Of a stretch of 64,000 bases of DNA, positions 29,031 through 38,436 are shown piece after piece. A program made the translations under genes and the position numbers. The notes beneath the pieces were generated by a model, which was not told where the DNA came from, searched no databases, and saw only the letters and a program-made list of their open reading frames with translations. The stretch is from contig CP066886.1 in assembly GCA_016745315.1 (NCBI GenBank), forward strand, positions 310,001-374,000. The letters run 5' to 3'. Positions within the stretch are counted from its first letter, which is position 1; every line of letters begins with the position of its first letter. This DNA comes from Arthrospira sp. PCC 9108 (GTDB taxonomy: Bacteria > Cyanobacteriota > Cyanobacteriia > Cyanobacteriales > Microcoleaceae).

Positions 29031-29702
29031 TTAGCCCTGCTTTTCAACCTGATTGAACTCCAATTCCACTGGCGTGTCTCGTCCAAAAATCGACAGTAAG
29101 GCTTTTAGCTTATTACGTTCCGGGCTCACTTCAATGACATCCCCTTCAAAGTCTTTGAACGGGCCAGATAGCACCAGGATATGATCCCCACTCGCCATCT
29201 CTACCTTGACAACAGTTTCCTGTTGCTGGGTTTGTCTGAAAATCCGATCAACTTCTGATGGACTTAATGGCAGGGGTTTAACATGGCCCCGCCCTCGCCC
29301 GGAGTGACGTTTCTGCTCTGCCCCGACAAAGTTAATCACATGAGGGGTATTTTTGACAACCTGCCAAGCCTCATCGTCAACATCCCACTGGTTTAACTCA
29401 TTATTCCAGTTCAGTTTCATCTGGATTAACACATAGCCCGGAAATACTTTTTCCTGACCATGCTGGCGACTACCATCCTTACGGAGTTTAATCGCCTGAG
29501 TCTGGGGAATCTCCACTTTGAGAATCCGGTCAGCCACATCCAGAGTTTGAACCCGTTGGTCTAAGTTCAGTTTCACCCGCTTTTCACAGCCCGATGCCAC
29601 CTGAACAGCATACCAGCGAACTTGTCCTGGTGCATATTCTGACTCACTGTCTATTTCAGACATTGCATTGAGTTGTTCTGACTCATCTGATCCAAAAGTC
29701 AT
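29031..29702 (-). CDS. nusG: Transcription termination/antitermination factor NusG
   Basis: Binds RNA polymerase through its NGN domain and links it to Rho or the ribosome. From ATG 29702 the product has 223 residues: an acidic N-terminal extension, the NGN domain (WYAVQVASGCEKRVK ... VFPGYVLIQM) and a C-terminal KOW domain (GPFKDFEGDVIEV). ATG 29702 overlaps the secE stop as ATGA, which supports this start over the in-frame start at 29726. Confidence 0.95.
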   Translation of the reverse strand: MTFGSDESEQLNAMSEIDSESEYAPGQVRWYAVQVASGCEKRVKLNLDQRVQTLDVADRILKVEIPQTQAIKLRKDGSRQHGQEKVFPGYVLIQMKLNWNNELNQWDVDDEAWQVVKNTPHVINFVGAEQKRHSGRGRGHVKPLPLSPSEVDRIFRQTQQQETVVKVEMASGDHILVLSGPFKDFEGDVIEVSPERNKLKALLSIFGRDTPVELEFNQVEKQG

Positions 29703-29923
29703 CCAAATACCTGCCCCGACGACCAACGAAAGAAGTTATCTATTAAATAGATTAGTGTGGCTGAAAGCATTACCATTAATAAGACTCCCGCCGATTCACT
29801 CAGCAGTTGCTGACGAGTTGGCCAGACCACCTTATCTAGTTCTTCCTTGGTTCCTTTCAAAAAACCACCAACACTAAACCCCTTCGGGACTTCCTGAATC
29901 CCTGCTTCTTCTTTCTTTGACAC
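29699..29923 (-). CDS. secE: Preprotein translocase subunit SecE
   Basis: Essential small subunit of the SecYEG channel in plasma and thylakoid membranes. The GTG at 29923 gives 74 residues (MSKKEEAG...), with GAGGGGG six or so bases upstream. The earlier in-frame ATG at 29977 would add a basic extension lacking a ribosome site. The conserved amphipathic KVVWPTRQQLL and one transmembrane helix (LLMVMLSATLIYLID) are present. The stop overlaps nusG by ATGA. Confidence 0.93.
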   Translation of the reverse strand: MSKKEEAGIQEVPKGFSVGGFLKGTKEELDKVVWPTRQQLLSESAGVLLMVMLSATLIYLIDNFFRWSSGQVFG

Positions 29924-30131
29924 AGCTTTCCCCCTCGTGATTTTTAACTTAACAGTCGATTTTAACAACTGCCGCACGCTGGCTCAAACTACTTATCATA
30001 ACATCCTCAGTGCAATAATTAAATATCCCATAACACTTTTTCAGTTGTAGTTGATTCGTCTCGCTCGGCAGCTTTCCTATGCAAAAACCAGGTTAAAAAC
30101 AACTTAACCCGGTTTACTTTTGCTTAGTTAA

Positions 30132-30204
30132 CGCGCCCTGAAGGACTTGAACCCTCGACATCAGGTTTTGGAGACCTGCGTTCTACCAACTGAACTAAGG
30201 ACGC
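30132..30204 (-). tRNA. trnW: tRNA-Trp (CCA)
   Basis: A 73-base cloverleaf on the minus strand. The acceptor GCGTCCT pairs with AGGGCGC (one G-T), the D arm is GTTC...GAAC, the anticodon stem CAGGT/ACCTG encloses loop CTCCAAA with anticodon CCA, and the T arm is GAGGG-TTCAAGT-CCTTC. The CCA end is not encoded. It sits between rplS and secE, the usual cyanobacterial position. Confidence 0.96.
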
Positions 30205-30322
30205 ACCCAGCATGGGGCTTTTATGCCACATGCGTTTGCTAGTATAGCACGGTGTTTTGAACAATGCAAGTGCTTGGTTGGGAAATTTCAAGTTTTGCTC
30301 GGAAACCTTCACCACAAGGGAC

Positions 30323-30709
30323 TTACAGAGGACGGTCAAAACGCTGAGGAACCCGCGTCGCTTTCCCAACGCGATCGCGAAGATAGTACAATTTAGCCCG
30401 ACGGACTTTCCCTCTCATGATTACCTTAATACTAGCAATCCTGGGTGAGTGAAGCAAGAACACCCGTTCTACCCCAACCCCCTGGAAAATACGACGGACG
30501 GTGATAGTTTCGTTGATACCACCATTACGCATAGCGATTACCGTCCCTTGATAGGGCTGGATCCGTTCCTTTCCACCTTCAGTGATTCTGACACCGACTT
30601 TCACCGTATCTCCCACATAGATTTTAGGGATACTTTCTTTTTGGACGTTGGTTTTGACACTTTCGATCTCTTCTTGCTCAATGGCGCGGATAATTTCCTG
30701 GGCTTGCAT
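30323..30709 (-). CDS. rplS: 50S ribosomal protein L19
   Basis: Located at the subunit interface of the 50S particle. The 128 residues include VGDTVKVGVRITEGGKERIQ, the GTVIAMRNGG loop and the C-terminal KVRRAKLYYLRDRVGKATRV signature. The N-terminal QEIIRAIEQEEIES helix is typical of cyanobacterial and plastid forms. It is the first gene of the minus-strand run ahead of trnW and secE. Confidence 0.96.
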   Translation of the reverse strand: MQAQEIIRAIEQEEIESVKTNVQKESIPKIYVGDTVKVGVRITEGGKERIQPYQGTVIAMRNGGINETITVRRIFQGVGVERVFLLHSPRIASIKVIMRGKVRRAKLYYLRDRVGKATRVPQRFDRPL

Positions 30710-30900
30710 GGCAATCGTTTAAAACTCACAATCTCTCATTATGACATCCTTTGGTCATTTTTTCAACCTAACCGACAACGATTCCCCCGGTTCAAATCAA
30801 CCCCTACCCCCTGCACCATGAAATTAACAGTAGGGAAGGGAAGGGACAAGGCACGGCTTGTCTGTATACCTATACCCATAAGCCATGACTGGGAGGAATT

Positions 30901-31839
30901 TTAAGCGGCTTGAGAAGATTTTAGCAGAGGAAAACCCAGACCTTCTCGTTGTTCTAAATAACAGTGAGCAACCCGGCGCGCCAGAGTCCGAATTCTGCCA
31001 ATATATCTAGTGCGTTCAGTCACAGCAATTACCCCCCTAGCATCTAATAAATTGAAACTGTGGGAACACTTGAGAACATAGTCTAAACTCGGTAAAACTA
31101 AACCTTGCTCAATTAACTGTTCCGCCTCCTGTTCATACAACGAAAATAAATTAAACAGTAACTCCGGATTAGATGCCTCAAAATTGTAGGTACATTGTTC
31201 TATTTCCCCTTGTAGATGAATATCACCATAGTTAATCTCATCAGTCCAAGCAATTTTGACGATCGCATCTACATTTTGCAAATACATCGCCAGCCTTTCT
31301 AATCCATAGGTAATTTCAATACAAACCGGACGACAATCAATTCCTCCGCATTGTTGGAAGTAGGTAAACTGAGTAATTTCCATACCATCTAACCACACTT
31401 CCCAACCTACACCCCAAGCACCCAAAGTGGGGGACTCCCAGTTATCCTCAACAAACCGAATATCATGGTCTTCGGGATTGATTCCTAGTACCCGCAAAGA
31501 GTCTAAATAAATCTCTTGGATATTGTTGGGAGAAGGCTTGATTAGCACCTGATATTGATAATAATGTTGAAAACGGTTAGGGTTCTCCCCATAACGTCCA
31601 TCTGTAGGGCGGCGACAGGGTTCTATATAGGCCACAGACCAAGGTTCTGGACCGATCGCCCGTAGAAATGTATGATGGCTCATGGTTCCTGCCCCTTTTT
31701 CGGTATCATAGGGTTGGGCAATTAAACAACCGCGATCGCTCCAAAATTGGTTCAGGGTGGCAATAACTGATTGAAAGTTCACTGGTAAATTATTGATGGC
31801 TAAGGTGTCCGCCACAATTCTATCAAATATCATCCTCAT
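30901..31839 (-). CDS. glyQ: Glycyl-tRNA synthetase alpha chain
   Basis: Catalytic subunit of the alpha2beta2 bacterial-type glycyl-tRNA synthetase; the beta chain (glyS) is not in this window. The 312 residues include NQFWSDRGCLIAQPYDTEKGAGTM, AYIEPCRRPTDGRYGENPNR and LGAWGVGWEVWLDGMEITQ, all family signatures. Two adjacent in-frame ATGs (31839 and 31833) could each serve as the start. Confidence 0.95.
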   Translation of the reverse strand: MRMIFDRIVADTLAINNLPVNFQSVIATLNQFWSDRGCLIAQPYDTEKGAGTMSHHTFLRAIGPEPWSVAYIEPCRRPTDGRYGENPNRFQHYYQYQVLIKPSPNNIQEIYLDSLRVLGINPEDHDIRFVEDNWESPTLGAWGVGWEVWLDGMEITQFTYFQQCGGIDCRPVCIEITYGLERLAMYLQNVDAIVKIAWTDEINYGDIHLQGEIEQCTYNFEASNPELLFNLFSLYEQEAEQLIEQGLVLPSLDYVLKCSHSFNLLDARGVIAVTERTRYIGRIRTLARRVAHCYLEQREGLGFPLLKSSQAA

Positions 31840-31933
31840 TATTTCACAATTGCCAACTTACCTATACTTTCCCTAGGCTATTGTTGCTTTGATGATAAGA
31901 TGGGTCTGGTAACAATTACTGGAAGAGAAAATT

Positions 31934-32404
31934 ATGTCTGCTACACATTACTTATCTGTTGTTAAGGCATTAAAAATGCTAGGGCTGGCGGGATTTTTCG
32001 CAACTTTTGCGAGTCCGGTTCATGGTCAAATTAACCTTGATTTTTCCGAGGATATCATCCTGGCTCAGAATCTTAGCAGCGATATAGTATGGCGCAGGCT
32101 CAATCAACAGGAAACCCGTGATACTATTGATGCCATACTTGGTAGCCCTATGGGAATCGCCGGATTAAATCAATTGGCGATCGAAGGCTTTATTGGCTTT
32201 GATTGTGGCAAAAGTTATTATCAGGATGTGGATGGTTTTCGCTGGCTACTTCAGGTTAATTGTCGTACACCTAGAGGGGTTTCTACTGCTGTGGGCTATG
32301 ATGAGATTCGGGTTATTTTTAATTCTTTTGAAGGCAGAATTGAGTCCTTTACTACTGAGCGTCATGGCGGCGATTTACCGACTGGGGCGCTCCGTTTAGA
32401 TTGA
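31934..32404 (+). CDS. Secreted hypothetical protein
   Basis: A 156-residue protein. The N-terminus has a basic region and a hydrophobic segment (about 11-30) ending near HGQ, a probable signal peptide. GGAAGAGAAAATT precedes the ATG. The mature part has a pair of Cys residues (CGKSYY and NCRTP) that could form a disulfide, and a mixed alpha/beta composition. No domain recognised. Stand-alone gene divergent from glyQ. Confidence 0.65.
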   Translation: MSATHYLSVVKALKMLGLAGFFATFASPVHGQINLDFSEDIILAQNLSSDIVWRRLNQQETRDTIDAILGSPMGIAGLNQLAIEGFIGFDCGKSYYQDVDGFRWLLQVNCRTPRGVSTAVGYDEIRVIFNSFEGRIESFTTERHGGDLPTGALRLD

Positions 32405-32502
32405 CAATTATCTTGCCTAAATTGGCGGCTAATACTATTAATCAATAAGCCGCAAATATCTACCATATAACCCTCGTAAAAACCTCTGAGGATACTATAG
32501 CT

Positions 32503-32646
32503 ATGCTCGATGATGTGCTGTCAGACCAGCAAGATCCAAAGCCAAAGCCTCGGATACCCTCGGCTACTAACCCGGTTTCTCTTTTTGGCTACTTCACTAA
32601 TTCCTACTCAATAGTTGAAATTGTCGGTTTGGCGTATCTTAGGTAA
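32503..32646 (+). CDS. Possible small ORF of 47 codons
   Basis: Begins MLDDVLSDQQDPKPKPR and ends EIVGLAYLR. GAGGA lies about ten bases before the ATG. No homologue is recognised, and it could be a gene fragment or chance frame in a 650-bp stretch that otherwise contains the family B element. Confidence 0.25.
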   Translation: MLDDVLSDQQDPKPKPRIPSATNPVSLFGYFTNSYSIVEIVGLAYLR

Positions 32647-32726
32647 CACTAACTTTGGCCTAAATGGGAGGATTTAGTTAAGTTTAGCTAATGTATGGCT
32701 GGCGATAGTTTTGATTTTATAAAGTT

Positions 32727-32980
32727 TGTTAAGAATTAATAAGTTTTTATTGATAATAACTAGCAAATACTTGACGAGATTATAGGGGTTTTGCTACCAT
32801 GTAGGAAATGGCTTCCAAGGGCTTCTTGTGTCTTGGTGCAAAAAAAAGCTCTGTAACCCCTATCCAATGGTTAAAATTAATATTATCTGGTAAAAATTTA
32901 AAAATGTCGATGCACGAATTTTCGGGGAATTGGGGGAAGTCCCAAAGCAGTGTCTTGACAAAATAGACATTATGTGCATA
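32727..32980 (+). repeat. Dispersed non-coding element, family B, copy 2
   Basis: Partner of 5431-5686, with the same order of landmarks and the same 18-base spacing between TTGACG and TACCAT. The 3' part again has CGATGCACGA followed by a GGGG run, and ends in CTTGACAAAATAGACATTA. It lies upstream of a small secreted-protein gene. Confidence 0.7.
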
Positions 32981-33052
32981 CCTCCCCAATCAGGGTATAG
33001 GATAGTCTAAGGAGTTAAGGGGTGGTTGTAAGAGGAGAATGAGACAGAAGCC

Positions 33053-33346
33053 ATGAGATTTTTAGTCTTAGGTTTAGTGCTGTTTGGGTTATTGTCAGTG
33101 ACGATCGCACCAGTTTCAGAAGCTGGGATATGTCGAATGTTTGATCATCACCAGATATGTATAATTAGCATCAAACGCAGCGCCAAATACCATTGGGAAT
33201 ATAGGGCGAAATTGAGTATTGACGGGGTAGCGCAGGGAGAGTGGATTTATAATTGTCGCGATCGCCTGCGGGTGAGTTCAGACGGAAAACAGAGTAAAGT
33301 TCAACCCCACAGTTTTGGGGAGTATCTTTGTCGGAGAGTTAACTAA
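33053..33346 (+). CDS. Small secreted Cys-containing protein
   Basis: A 97-residue protein with a clear signal peptide (hydrophobic residues 3-20, cleavage near SEA-GI). The mature region has four cysteines (GIC, HQIC, YNC, YLC), which suggests two disulfides. No known family. Its last eight bases overlap the end of the convergent DUF2079 gene. Confidence 0.65.
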   Translation: MRFLVLGLVLFGLLSVTIAPVSEAGICRMFDHHQICIISIKRSAKYHWEYRAKLSIDGVAQGEWIYNCRDRLRVSSDGKQSKVQPHSFGEYLCRRVN

Positions 33347-34967
33347 TAACCTCTTGTCGAAATTCCCCCCAGGCTTCCATAGCATTAGGGTCAGAAGGAA
33401 AACCCCGGCGCATTAAAAGCAAGCCATTATCGAACTGTAAAATACCATATTCTTGAGTAGAAGTCAAGCGATCGGTAGTTTCTACGATCGCACGTAAAGC
33501 ATCACGATCGCCACTAAAAGCGACCTGATAGCGTTGAAGTTGCCACAAATCAGCAATAATATAATCCATAGCCACCAACTGACCCTGATCATTGATTAAT
33601 TGATACAGAGGGAAGCGTAGAACCTGGCGGCGACTGGATAAATGAGGAATTAAATAAGTAGTTCCCGCCACACTAGCATCAGGGGGAATTTCGGCTAAAA
33701 GCGATCGCATATTTTGAGACCGTGGCCATTGTTCAGTCAAAGAAACATAAACCCAGGGTTGAATGGAATCAGGGATTAAAAAATACAGAGTTCGATTGGG
33801 ATTAGAAGTGATGGTAAATATCAAAGACAGACAGATACAAGCGACCCAAAAACGGCGAAATTTGGGAGAAGGTAACTCAGCTTCTGGGGATTTTTCTTGT
33901 TGTTTAGCCCACCACAAAATGCTACCATAAAACAATCCGGGAACTACGGTCATGGCGTAGCGAATTGTAATAGCTAAAACGGACATTCCTTGAGCAGAAA
34001 ACAACTTTAATAAAGGAAAGCCGGCAATCATCCAAGAAGCGGGAGCGATCGCCGGAATAAAAGCCAAAGGCAACCATTGACCCAAAAGATATGTAATAGT
34101 GCGACCAAAGGGAGTAAATAACTGCTGAATAAACCGCAAGGGATTACTAACCATCCCCCAAATAATTTGTAAAGTCGAGGCTTCATCTCCCTCGGCGTAT
34201 TGACCAAAGCGTTCCATCATGAACCGCTGGGAGATATCCGCCGAAAACAAGGGCATAATCAGATTAGTTAAAACCAGCATATAACCGAAACTGAGAACAC
34301 AGACAATCAAGCCACGGCGGGGGAATCTGTGGCTGAGAATCATATAAACTCCCACGCCAAATAAAACCACGCCAGCATCTTCTCGCACCCCTAAAATCAA
34401 AACGGAAAATATCCAGAATAACCACCACCAACCTTTCTCCATAGCCAAGAGAAGGGTAAACACAAATAAAGGAATTTGGCTGACATCGTGAAAATTAGCT
34501 AAAGTGGGACCGATAACTGCATTAGCGCCATAAAAACTAACTACAATTAAGGCAGATAGAGGCGGTTCTAAGTATTGTCTGGCTAGGAGGTAAAGAACTA
34601 AACCCGCAGCAGTTACCAAAGTGACCTGTAAGACGCTGAGGGTGACAGGAGAGGGAAATATTGCGTACAGGGGTAGCCATAGGAGCAAAGCGGGGGTAAA
34701 GTGTTGTCCGAGGCGGTGATAGGAAACGTCGGGGAACTGGCCTTGGTGGACAACATTAGTAGACAGGGCGGAAGATAGGGAACTCTGAAAAAAACGGCCG
34801 TGGATACCATTCCAGAAGACTTGGTTAAAAATGCCCTGATCATAGGAAGCATAAAAGGTGAAGTAGCGGTGCAGTAACAAAACCATACAGATGCCCCAAA
34901 ATGCGATCGCACTACCTAGCAACAGTTTCAGGGACGGGTTTTTATGCCAGTTGACCAAGATAACCAC
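33339..34967 (-). CDS. DUF2079 polytopic membrane protein
   Basis: A 542-residue protein with about ten transmembrane segments and a C-terminal soluble part. The N-terminal YASYDQGIFNQVFWNGIHG and HFTPALLLWLPLYAIFPSP are typical of DUF2079 proteins, which resemble GT-C/PMT-like membrane glycosyltransferases; no donor or acceptor is known. The gene ends overlapping a small convergent gene by eight bases. Confidence 0.85.
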   Translation of the reverse strand: MVILVNWHKNPSLKLLLGSAIAFWGICMVLLLHRYFTFYASYDQGIFNQVFWNGIHGRFFQSSLSSALSTNVVHQGQFPDVSYHRLGQHFTPALLLWLPLYAIFPSPVTLSVLQVTLVTAAGLVLYLLARQYLEPPLSALIVVSFYGANAVIGPTLANFHDVSQIPLFVFTLLLAMEKGWWWLFWIFSVLILGVREDAGVVLFGVGVYMILSHRFPRRGLIVCVLSFGYMLVLTNLIMPLFSADISQRFMMERFGQYAEGDEASTLQIIWGMVSNPLRFIQQLFTPFGRTITYLLGQWLPLAFIPAIAPASWMIAGFPLLKLFSAQGMSVLAITIRYAMTVVPGLFYGSILWWAKQQEKSPEAELPSPKFRRFWVACICLSLIFTITSNPNRTLYFLIPDSIQPWVYVSLTEQWPRSQNMRSLLAEIPPDASVAGTTYLIPHLSSRRQVLRFPLYQLINDQGQLVAMDYIIADLWQLQRYQVAFSGDRDALRAIVETTDRLTSTQEYGILQFDNGLLLMRRGFPSDPNAMEAWGEFRQEVIS

Positions 34968-35177
34968 TCCATCTTAAATTAGCTCAAATCATTAATATCT
35001 CATATTTACGGCAGATAGGGGTCAACTTGATTAGCCATGATGTCAAATCACAGGCTAGAATCTAAAGCAGATATTAAATTGAGTCAACCAGTAAGCGCTA
35101 GTATCATCCCCTAGCTCTTCATATTCCAGCAGCAGTGTCGAATTGATCAGGTCTTTTGTCCCCATTGAAAGTCATTC

Positions 35178-36365
35178 ATGGAAGTCGGAACTACCCATAG
35201 CAAGACCAACTCTGAAGAATGCTTACAGCTTTTGCTGTTTGTCGATGGTCGCCCTAGCTCCAGAGAGCAAGTCCAACAAATATGTGAATATCTCGAAGTC
35301 CTTAAATCTGAGGACAGATTTGATCTGCAAATTATTGATGTGGGAGAGCAGCCCTATCTGGCTGAACACTTTAAGTTAGTTGCCACCCCGGCTTTGGTCA
35401 AAATTCATCCCTCACCCCGACATATTCTAGCGGGTACTGATATTGTTAAGCAGCTTAATGAATTTTGGCTACGGTGGCAGCAATCTCTTGAACAGTATCA
35501 AACTCAGCAGCCATTTGAGGCGAAAGGTTCAGTTAAAAATTATCGCTCTGTTGCTGACCTCAACTATATTGCAGAACTAATCCGACTCAGTGACGAGGTG
35601 TTTCGCCTCAAGCAAGAAAAAGAACAATTGCAACAACAGGTAAGTTTTAAGGATCGGATTATTGAAATTTTGGCCCACGACCTCCGTAGTCCTTTGACCG
35701 CCGCCTCTCTGGCTTTGGAAACTTTGGAAAATAGCCAAATCGCCGGAGCGCCTAACTCTAAGAAATTTACACCGGCTCTCAAATCTCGCTTAATTAAACA
35801 AGCTCGTACTCAGATCCGTCAGATCGATAGGATGATTACTAATATATTAAAGGCGGCTACTGGTCAGAGTTCTCGGTTACAACTGCAACCTTTGCAATTG
35901 TCACTGTTAGCATTTTTTCAGGAGATACTACCAGAGTTTGATGATCAGTTACAGGCGAAATCTCTGGAACTCAAAACGGATTTACCTACTGATACTCCTT
36001 ATGTCTATGCCGATCGCGAACGGATTCGTCAAGTTATTGTTAATTTGTTGGATAATGCGATTAAATATACCCCAGAGGGTGGCACTATTTGGGTGTCTGT
36101 CTTGCATCGGACTACCCAAAAAATACAGGTCAGTATTTGTGACAGTGGCCCCGGTATTCCTGAAGAAAATCGCGATCGCATTTTTCAGGATCACTTCCGT
36201 CTCGAACGGGATGAGTCCCTCGATGGCTATGGTATTGGTTTATCCCTGTGTCAGAGAATTATCCATGCTCACTATGGTCAGATTTGGGTCAGTTCTACCT
36301 CTTCGATGGGCGGTAGCTGTTTTCACTTTACCCTACCTGTTTATGACATTTACCCTACCTTTTAA
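35178..36365 (+). CDS. sasA: Circadian clock output histidine kinase SasA
   Basis: Senses the KaiC phosphorylation state and phosphorylates RpaA to drive circadian gene expression. Residues 15-105 form the KaiB-like thioredoxin-fold sensor (LQLLLFVDGRPSSREQV ... ATPALVKIHP). A coiled linker follows, then the HisKA H-box ILAHDLRSPLTA and a HATPase domain with NLLDNAIKYTP, DSGPGIP and GYGIGLSLC. The 395 residues match the family length. A short TCAAC/GTTGA hairpin with six T (36367-36384) follows the stop and may terminate it. kaiABC is not in the window. Confidence 0.95.
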   Translation: MEVGTTHSKTNSEECLQLLLFVDGRPSSREQVQQICEYLEVLKSEDRFDLQIIDVGEQPYLAEHFKLVATPALVKIHPSPRHILAGTDIVKQLNEFWLRWQQSLEQYQTQQPFEAKGSVKNYRSVADLNYIAELIRLSDEVFRLKQEKEQLQQQVSFKDRIIEILAHDLRSPLTAASLALETLENSQIAGAPNSKKFTPALKSRLIKQARTQIRQIDRMITNILKAATGQSSRLQLQPLQLSLLAFFQEILPEFDDQLQAKSLELKTDLPTDTPYVYADRERIRQVIVNLLDNAIKYTPEGGTIWVSVLHRTTQKIQVSICDSGPGIPEENRDRIFQDHFRLERDESLDGYGIGLSLCQRIIHAHYGQIWVSSTSSMGGSCFHFTLPVYDIYPTF

Positions 36366-36412
36366 GTCAACTTGTTGATTTTTTGTTCAATTTAACAAAA
36401 TGTGGCGGAATT

Positions 36413-37733
36413 CCCCTTCCTCGCTTGCAGGGAGGGGATGAATAGCAACCAATAAACAAACTGAGCGATAGCGAATCCTCGGATGATCAGCTACAATGTT
36501 ATCGGCAACAGCAAATCAAGATAATGTATAAGGGGTACAAGTATCGCATCTACCCAACCGACGACCAAAAAGCGTCTCTCGCCAAGGCGTTTGGATGCTG
36601 TCGTTGGTATTGGAATTTGGCACTCAACCTATGCCAAGAAACATATCTCAAGACAGGCAAAGGATTATCTCGTGGATATATCCAGGGTCTGTTGCCAGGG
36701 TTAAAAAAGGAATACCCTTGGCTAACGGATGCCTATTCCCAGTCTTTGCAAGTTGTTGCTCTCAATCTTTCCACTGCCTACAAAAACTTCTTTGAGAAGC
36801 GGGCGCAATTGCCCCGTTTCAAGTCAAAGCATGGTCGGCAGTCATTAAGTTATCCCGCCAACGTTAAGTTTGAAGGAGACTATATCAAACTACCTGGGAA
36901 GATTGGGCTAGTCTACTGTCATCGTCATCGAGAATTTGAAGGGACAATCAAAACTGTAACTGTCTCCCAAAATTCTGATGGACAATACTATGCTTCGGTA
37001 TTGGTGGATGATGGGAAAGAAACTCCGAGTCAGTCTACCGAAGGTAAAGCAGTTGGCATTGACGTTGGATTGACTCATTTCGCCATTACCAGTGATGGGT
37101 CAAAGTATGATAATCCCAGTCATTTCGCCAAACATTACCGTAATCTTAAACGCCAACAAAAAAAACTATCCCGTAAGCAAAAGGGCAGTCATAATAGAAT
37201 TAAAGCCAAAGTAAAGGTAGCTAAAGTTCATAGCAAGATTGCCCATTGCCGTGAGGACTTTCTACACAAACTATCCCGCCAGATAGTCAACGAAAACCAA
37301 GTTATTGCTGTAGAGAATCTGAATGTAAAAGGGATGGTACAAAACCGCAAACTAGCCAAGGCGATTAGTGATGTAGGCTGGGGAATGTTTACCACAATGC
37401 TTAAATATAAAGCGGAGTGGGAAGGAAAAACCTATATTGAGGTTGACCGTTTCTTTGCATCCTCTAAAACCTGTCACGTTTGCCTCAACCGAGTAGATAG
37501 TTTGTCGTTAGATATTCGTCAATGGCAATGTCAACATTGTGGGACTTTTCATGATCGAGATGTCAACGCGGCACAAAATATCAGAAATGAAGCCTTGCGG
37601 ATATTGTCGTTGGGAACCAGCGATACTGCCTGTGGAGGGAATGTAAGACAACCTGGCAAAACATCGGTTTTGTTAGATGCAGTTCCCGTTGAATCAGGAA
37701 GCCCCATCCTCTAGGGCGGCAGGGTGGGGTAGT
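36413..37733 (+). mobile_element. IS200/IS605-type element carrying tnpB only (element 1)
   Basis: The left hairpin has an 8-bp stem CCCCTTCC/GGGAGGGG (36413-36420, 36430-36437). The right hairpin CCCCATCC/GGGTGGGG (37702-37709, 37722-37729) overlaps the end of tnpB, where the guide RNA scaffold is expected. No tnpA is present, so it moves only in trans. No GCGATCGC occurs inside. Its right edge abuts non-coding element A copy 3. Confidence 0.8.
36524..37714 (+). CDS. tnpB: RNA-guided endonuclease TnpB (IS200/IS605 family)
   Basis: Ancestor-type relative of Cas12 that uses an RNA from the element's right end to cut DNA at the donor or target site. The 396 residues show an N-terminal helix-turn-helix-like region, RuvC-I Asp in GIDVGLTHFAI (about 179), RuvC-II Glu in VENLNVKGM, a zinc ribbon CHVC...CQHC and RuvC-III Asp in HDRDVNAAQN. 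All catalytic acids are present, so it could be active. Start ATG 36524. Confidence 0.93.
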   Translation: MYKGYKYRIYPTDDQKASLAKAFGCCRWYWNLALNLCQETYLKTGKGLSRGYIQGLLPGLKKEYPWLTDAYSQSLQVVALNLSTAYKNFFEKRAQLPRFKSKHGRQSLSYPANVKFEGDYIKLPGKIGLVYCHRHREFEGTIKTVTVSQNSDGQYYASVLVDDGKETPSQSTEGKAVGIDVGLTHFAITSDGSKYDNPSHFAKHYRNLKRQQKKLSRKQKGSHNRIKAKVKVAKVHSKIAHCREDFLHKLSRQIVNENQVIAVENLNVKGMVQNRKLAKAISDVGWGMFTTMLKYKAEWEGKTYIEVDRFFASSKTCHVCLNRVDSLSLDIRQWQCQHCGTFHDRDVNAAQNIRNEALRILSLGTSDTACGGNVRQPGKTSVLLDAVPVESGSPIL

Positions 37734-37735
37734 TC

Positions 37736-37950
37736 ACTTCGGAAAATTCGCGCTTGAGGGGTTGACAGGGGTGAGGATTAGCGGTAATATATTGACAATA
37801 CGCTGAATAATGGGATATTTGCAAAAATAAAAAAAGTGCAACCATCCCATTATATTAAAATAGTACCGCAACTGCACCGAAAAAGCCACCCCTCCCCCCA
37901 AAAAAGCGAAAATTTTAACATTTCTTAAAATTTCGTTACAAAAGTTAACA
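37736..37950 (-). repeat. Dispersed non-coding element, family A, copy 3
   Basis: Read on the minus strand it begins TGTTAACTTTTGTAACG and keeps TTAAGAAATGTTA, the G-rich run, TACTATTTTA ... ATAATGGGA and CTGTCAACCCC. The terminal hairpin present in the other copies is missing because TnpB element 1 adjoins. Its first bases overlap the mutT stop codon, so it again lies directly 3' of a gene. Confidence 0.72.
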
Positions 37951-38361
37951 ATGTAGCTGTCGAAGAGCGGCAATAATCTTCTGATTAGCTTGAGGAAAGG
38001 AAAACTGATCAATTTCTGCCAAAGTAACCCAGCGAATTTCTTGACATTCTATTGTTTTAGGTACTCCGTAGAGATGAGTGCAGTTATAGGCTTCAAGTGT
38101 AATCCGAAAATCGTTATAGGAGTGTTCAACAGTGATCAGATGGTCTTGGACAGCGATCGCAATGCCAATTTCCTCAGAAATTTCGCGTCGGATACAATCT
38201 TGAACAGTTTCACCGGGTTCAATTTTACCACCAGGAAACTCCCAAAGTCCGCCCATAACACCTTGAGGAAGACGTTTATCAATCAAAATATGTCCGTCAT
38301 CGTTCCAGATCACAGCAACACCAATAGATTTATGGGGAACAGCAGATAAGGTTTCAGACAT
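37945..38361 (-). CDS. mutT: 8-oxo-dGTP diphosphatase (Nudix, MutT)
   Basis: Removes oxidised dGTP from the nucleotide pool to prevent A:T to C:G mutations. The 138 residues contain the full Nudix box G-x5-E-x7-REVxEExGU-like (GGKIEPGETVQDCIRREI followed by SEEIG). WEFPGGK and the C-terminal W..EIDQFSFP of MutT proteins are present. The stop is embedded in the first bases of element A. Confidence 0.9.
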   Translation of the reverse strand: MSETLSAVPHKSIGVAVIWNDDGHILIDKRLPQGVMGGLWEFPGGKIEPGETVQDCIRREISEEIGIAIAVQDHLITVEHSYNDFRITLEAYNCTHLYGVPKTIECQEIRWVTLAEIDQFSFPQANQKIIAALRQLHC

Positions 38362-38436
38362 GAGAGATTGAGTGATAGTGAAAACAACTGGGGAAATAGT
38401 TAATTTCCCCAGAGTAGAATCAAAAAAAGTAGATTA

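Noticed and set aside
30124..30369. 81-codon minus-strand frame across trnW
   Set aside because: It runs through the tRNA-Trp gene and the rplS end, and its peptide is a translation of the tRNA (VQLVERRSPK...).
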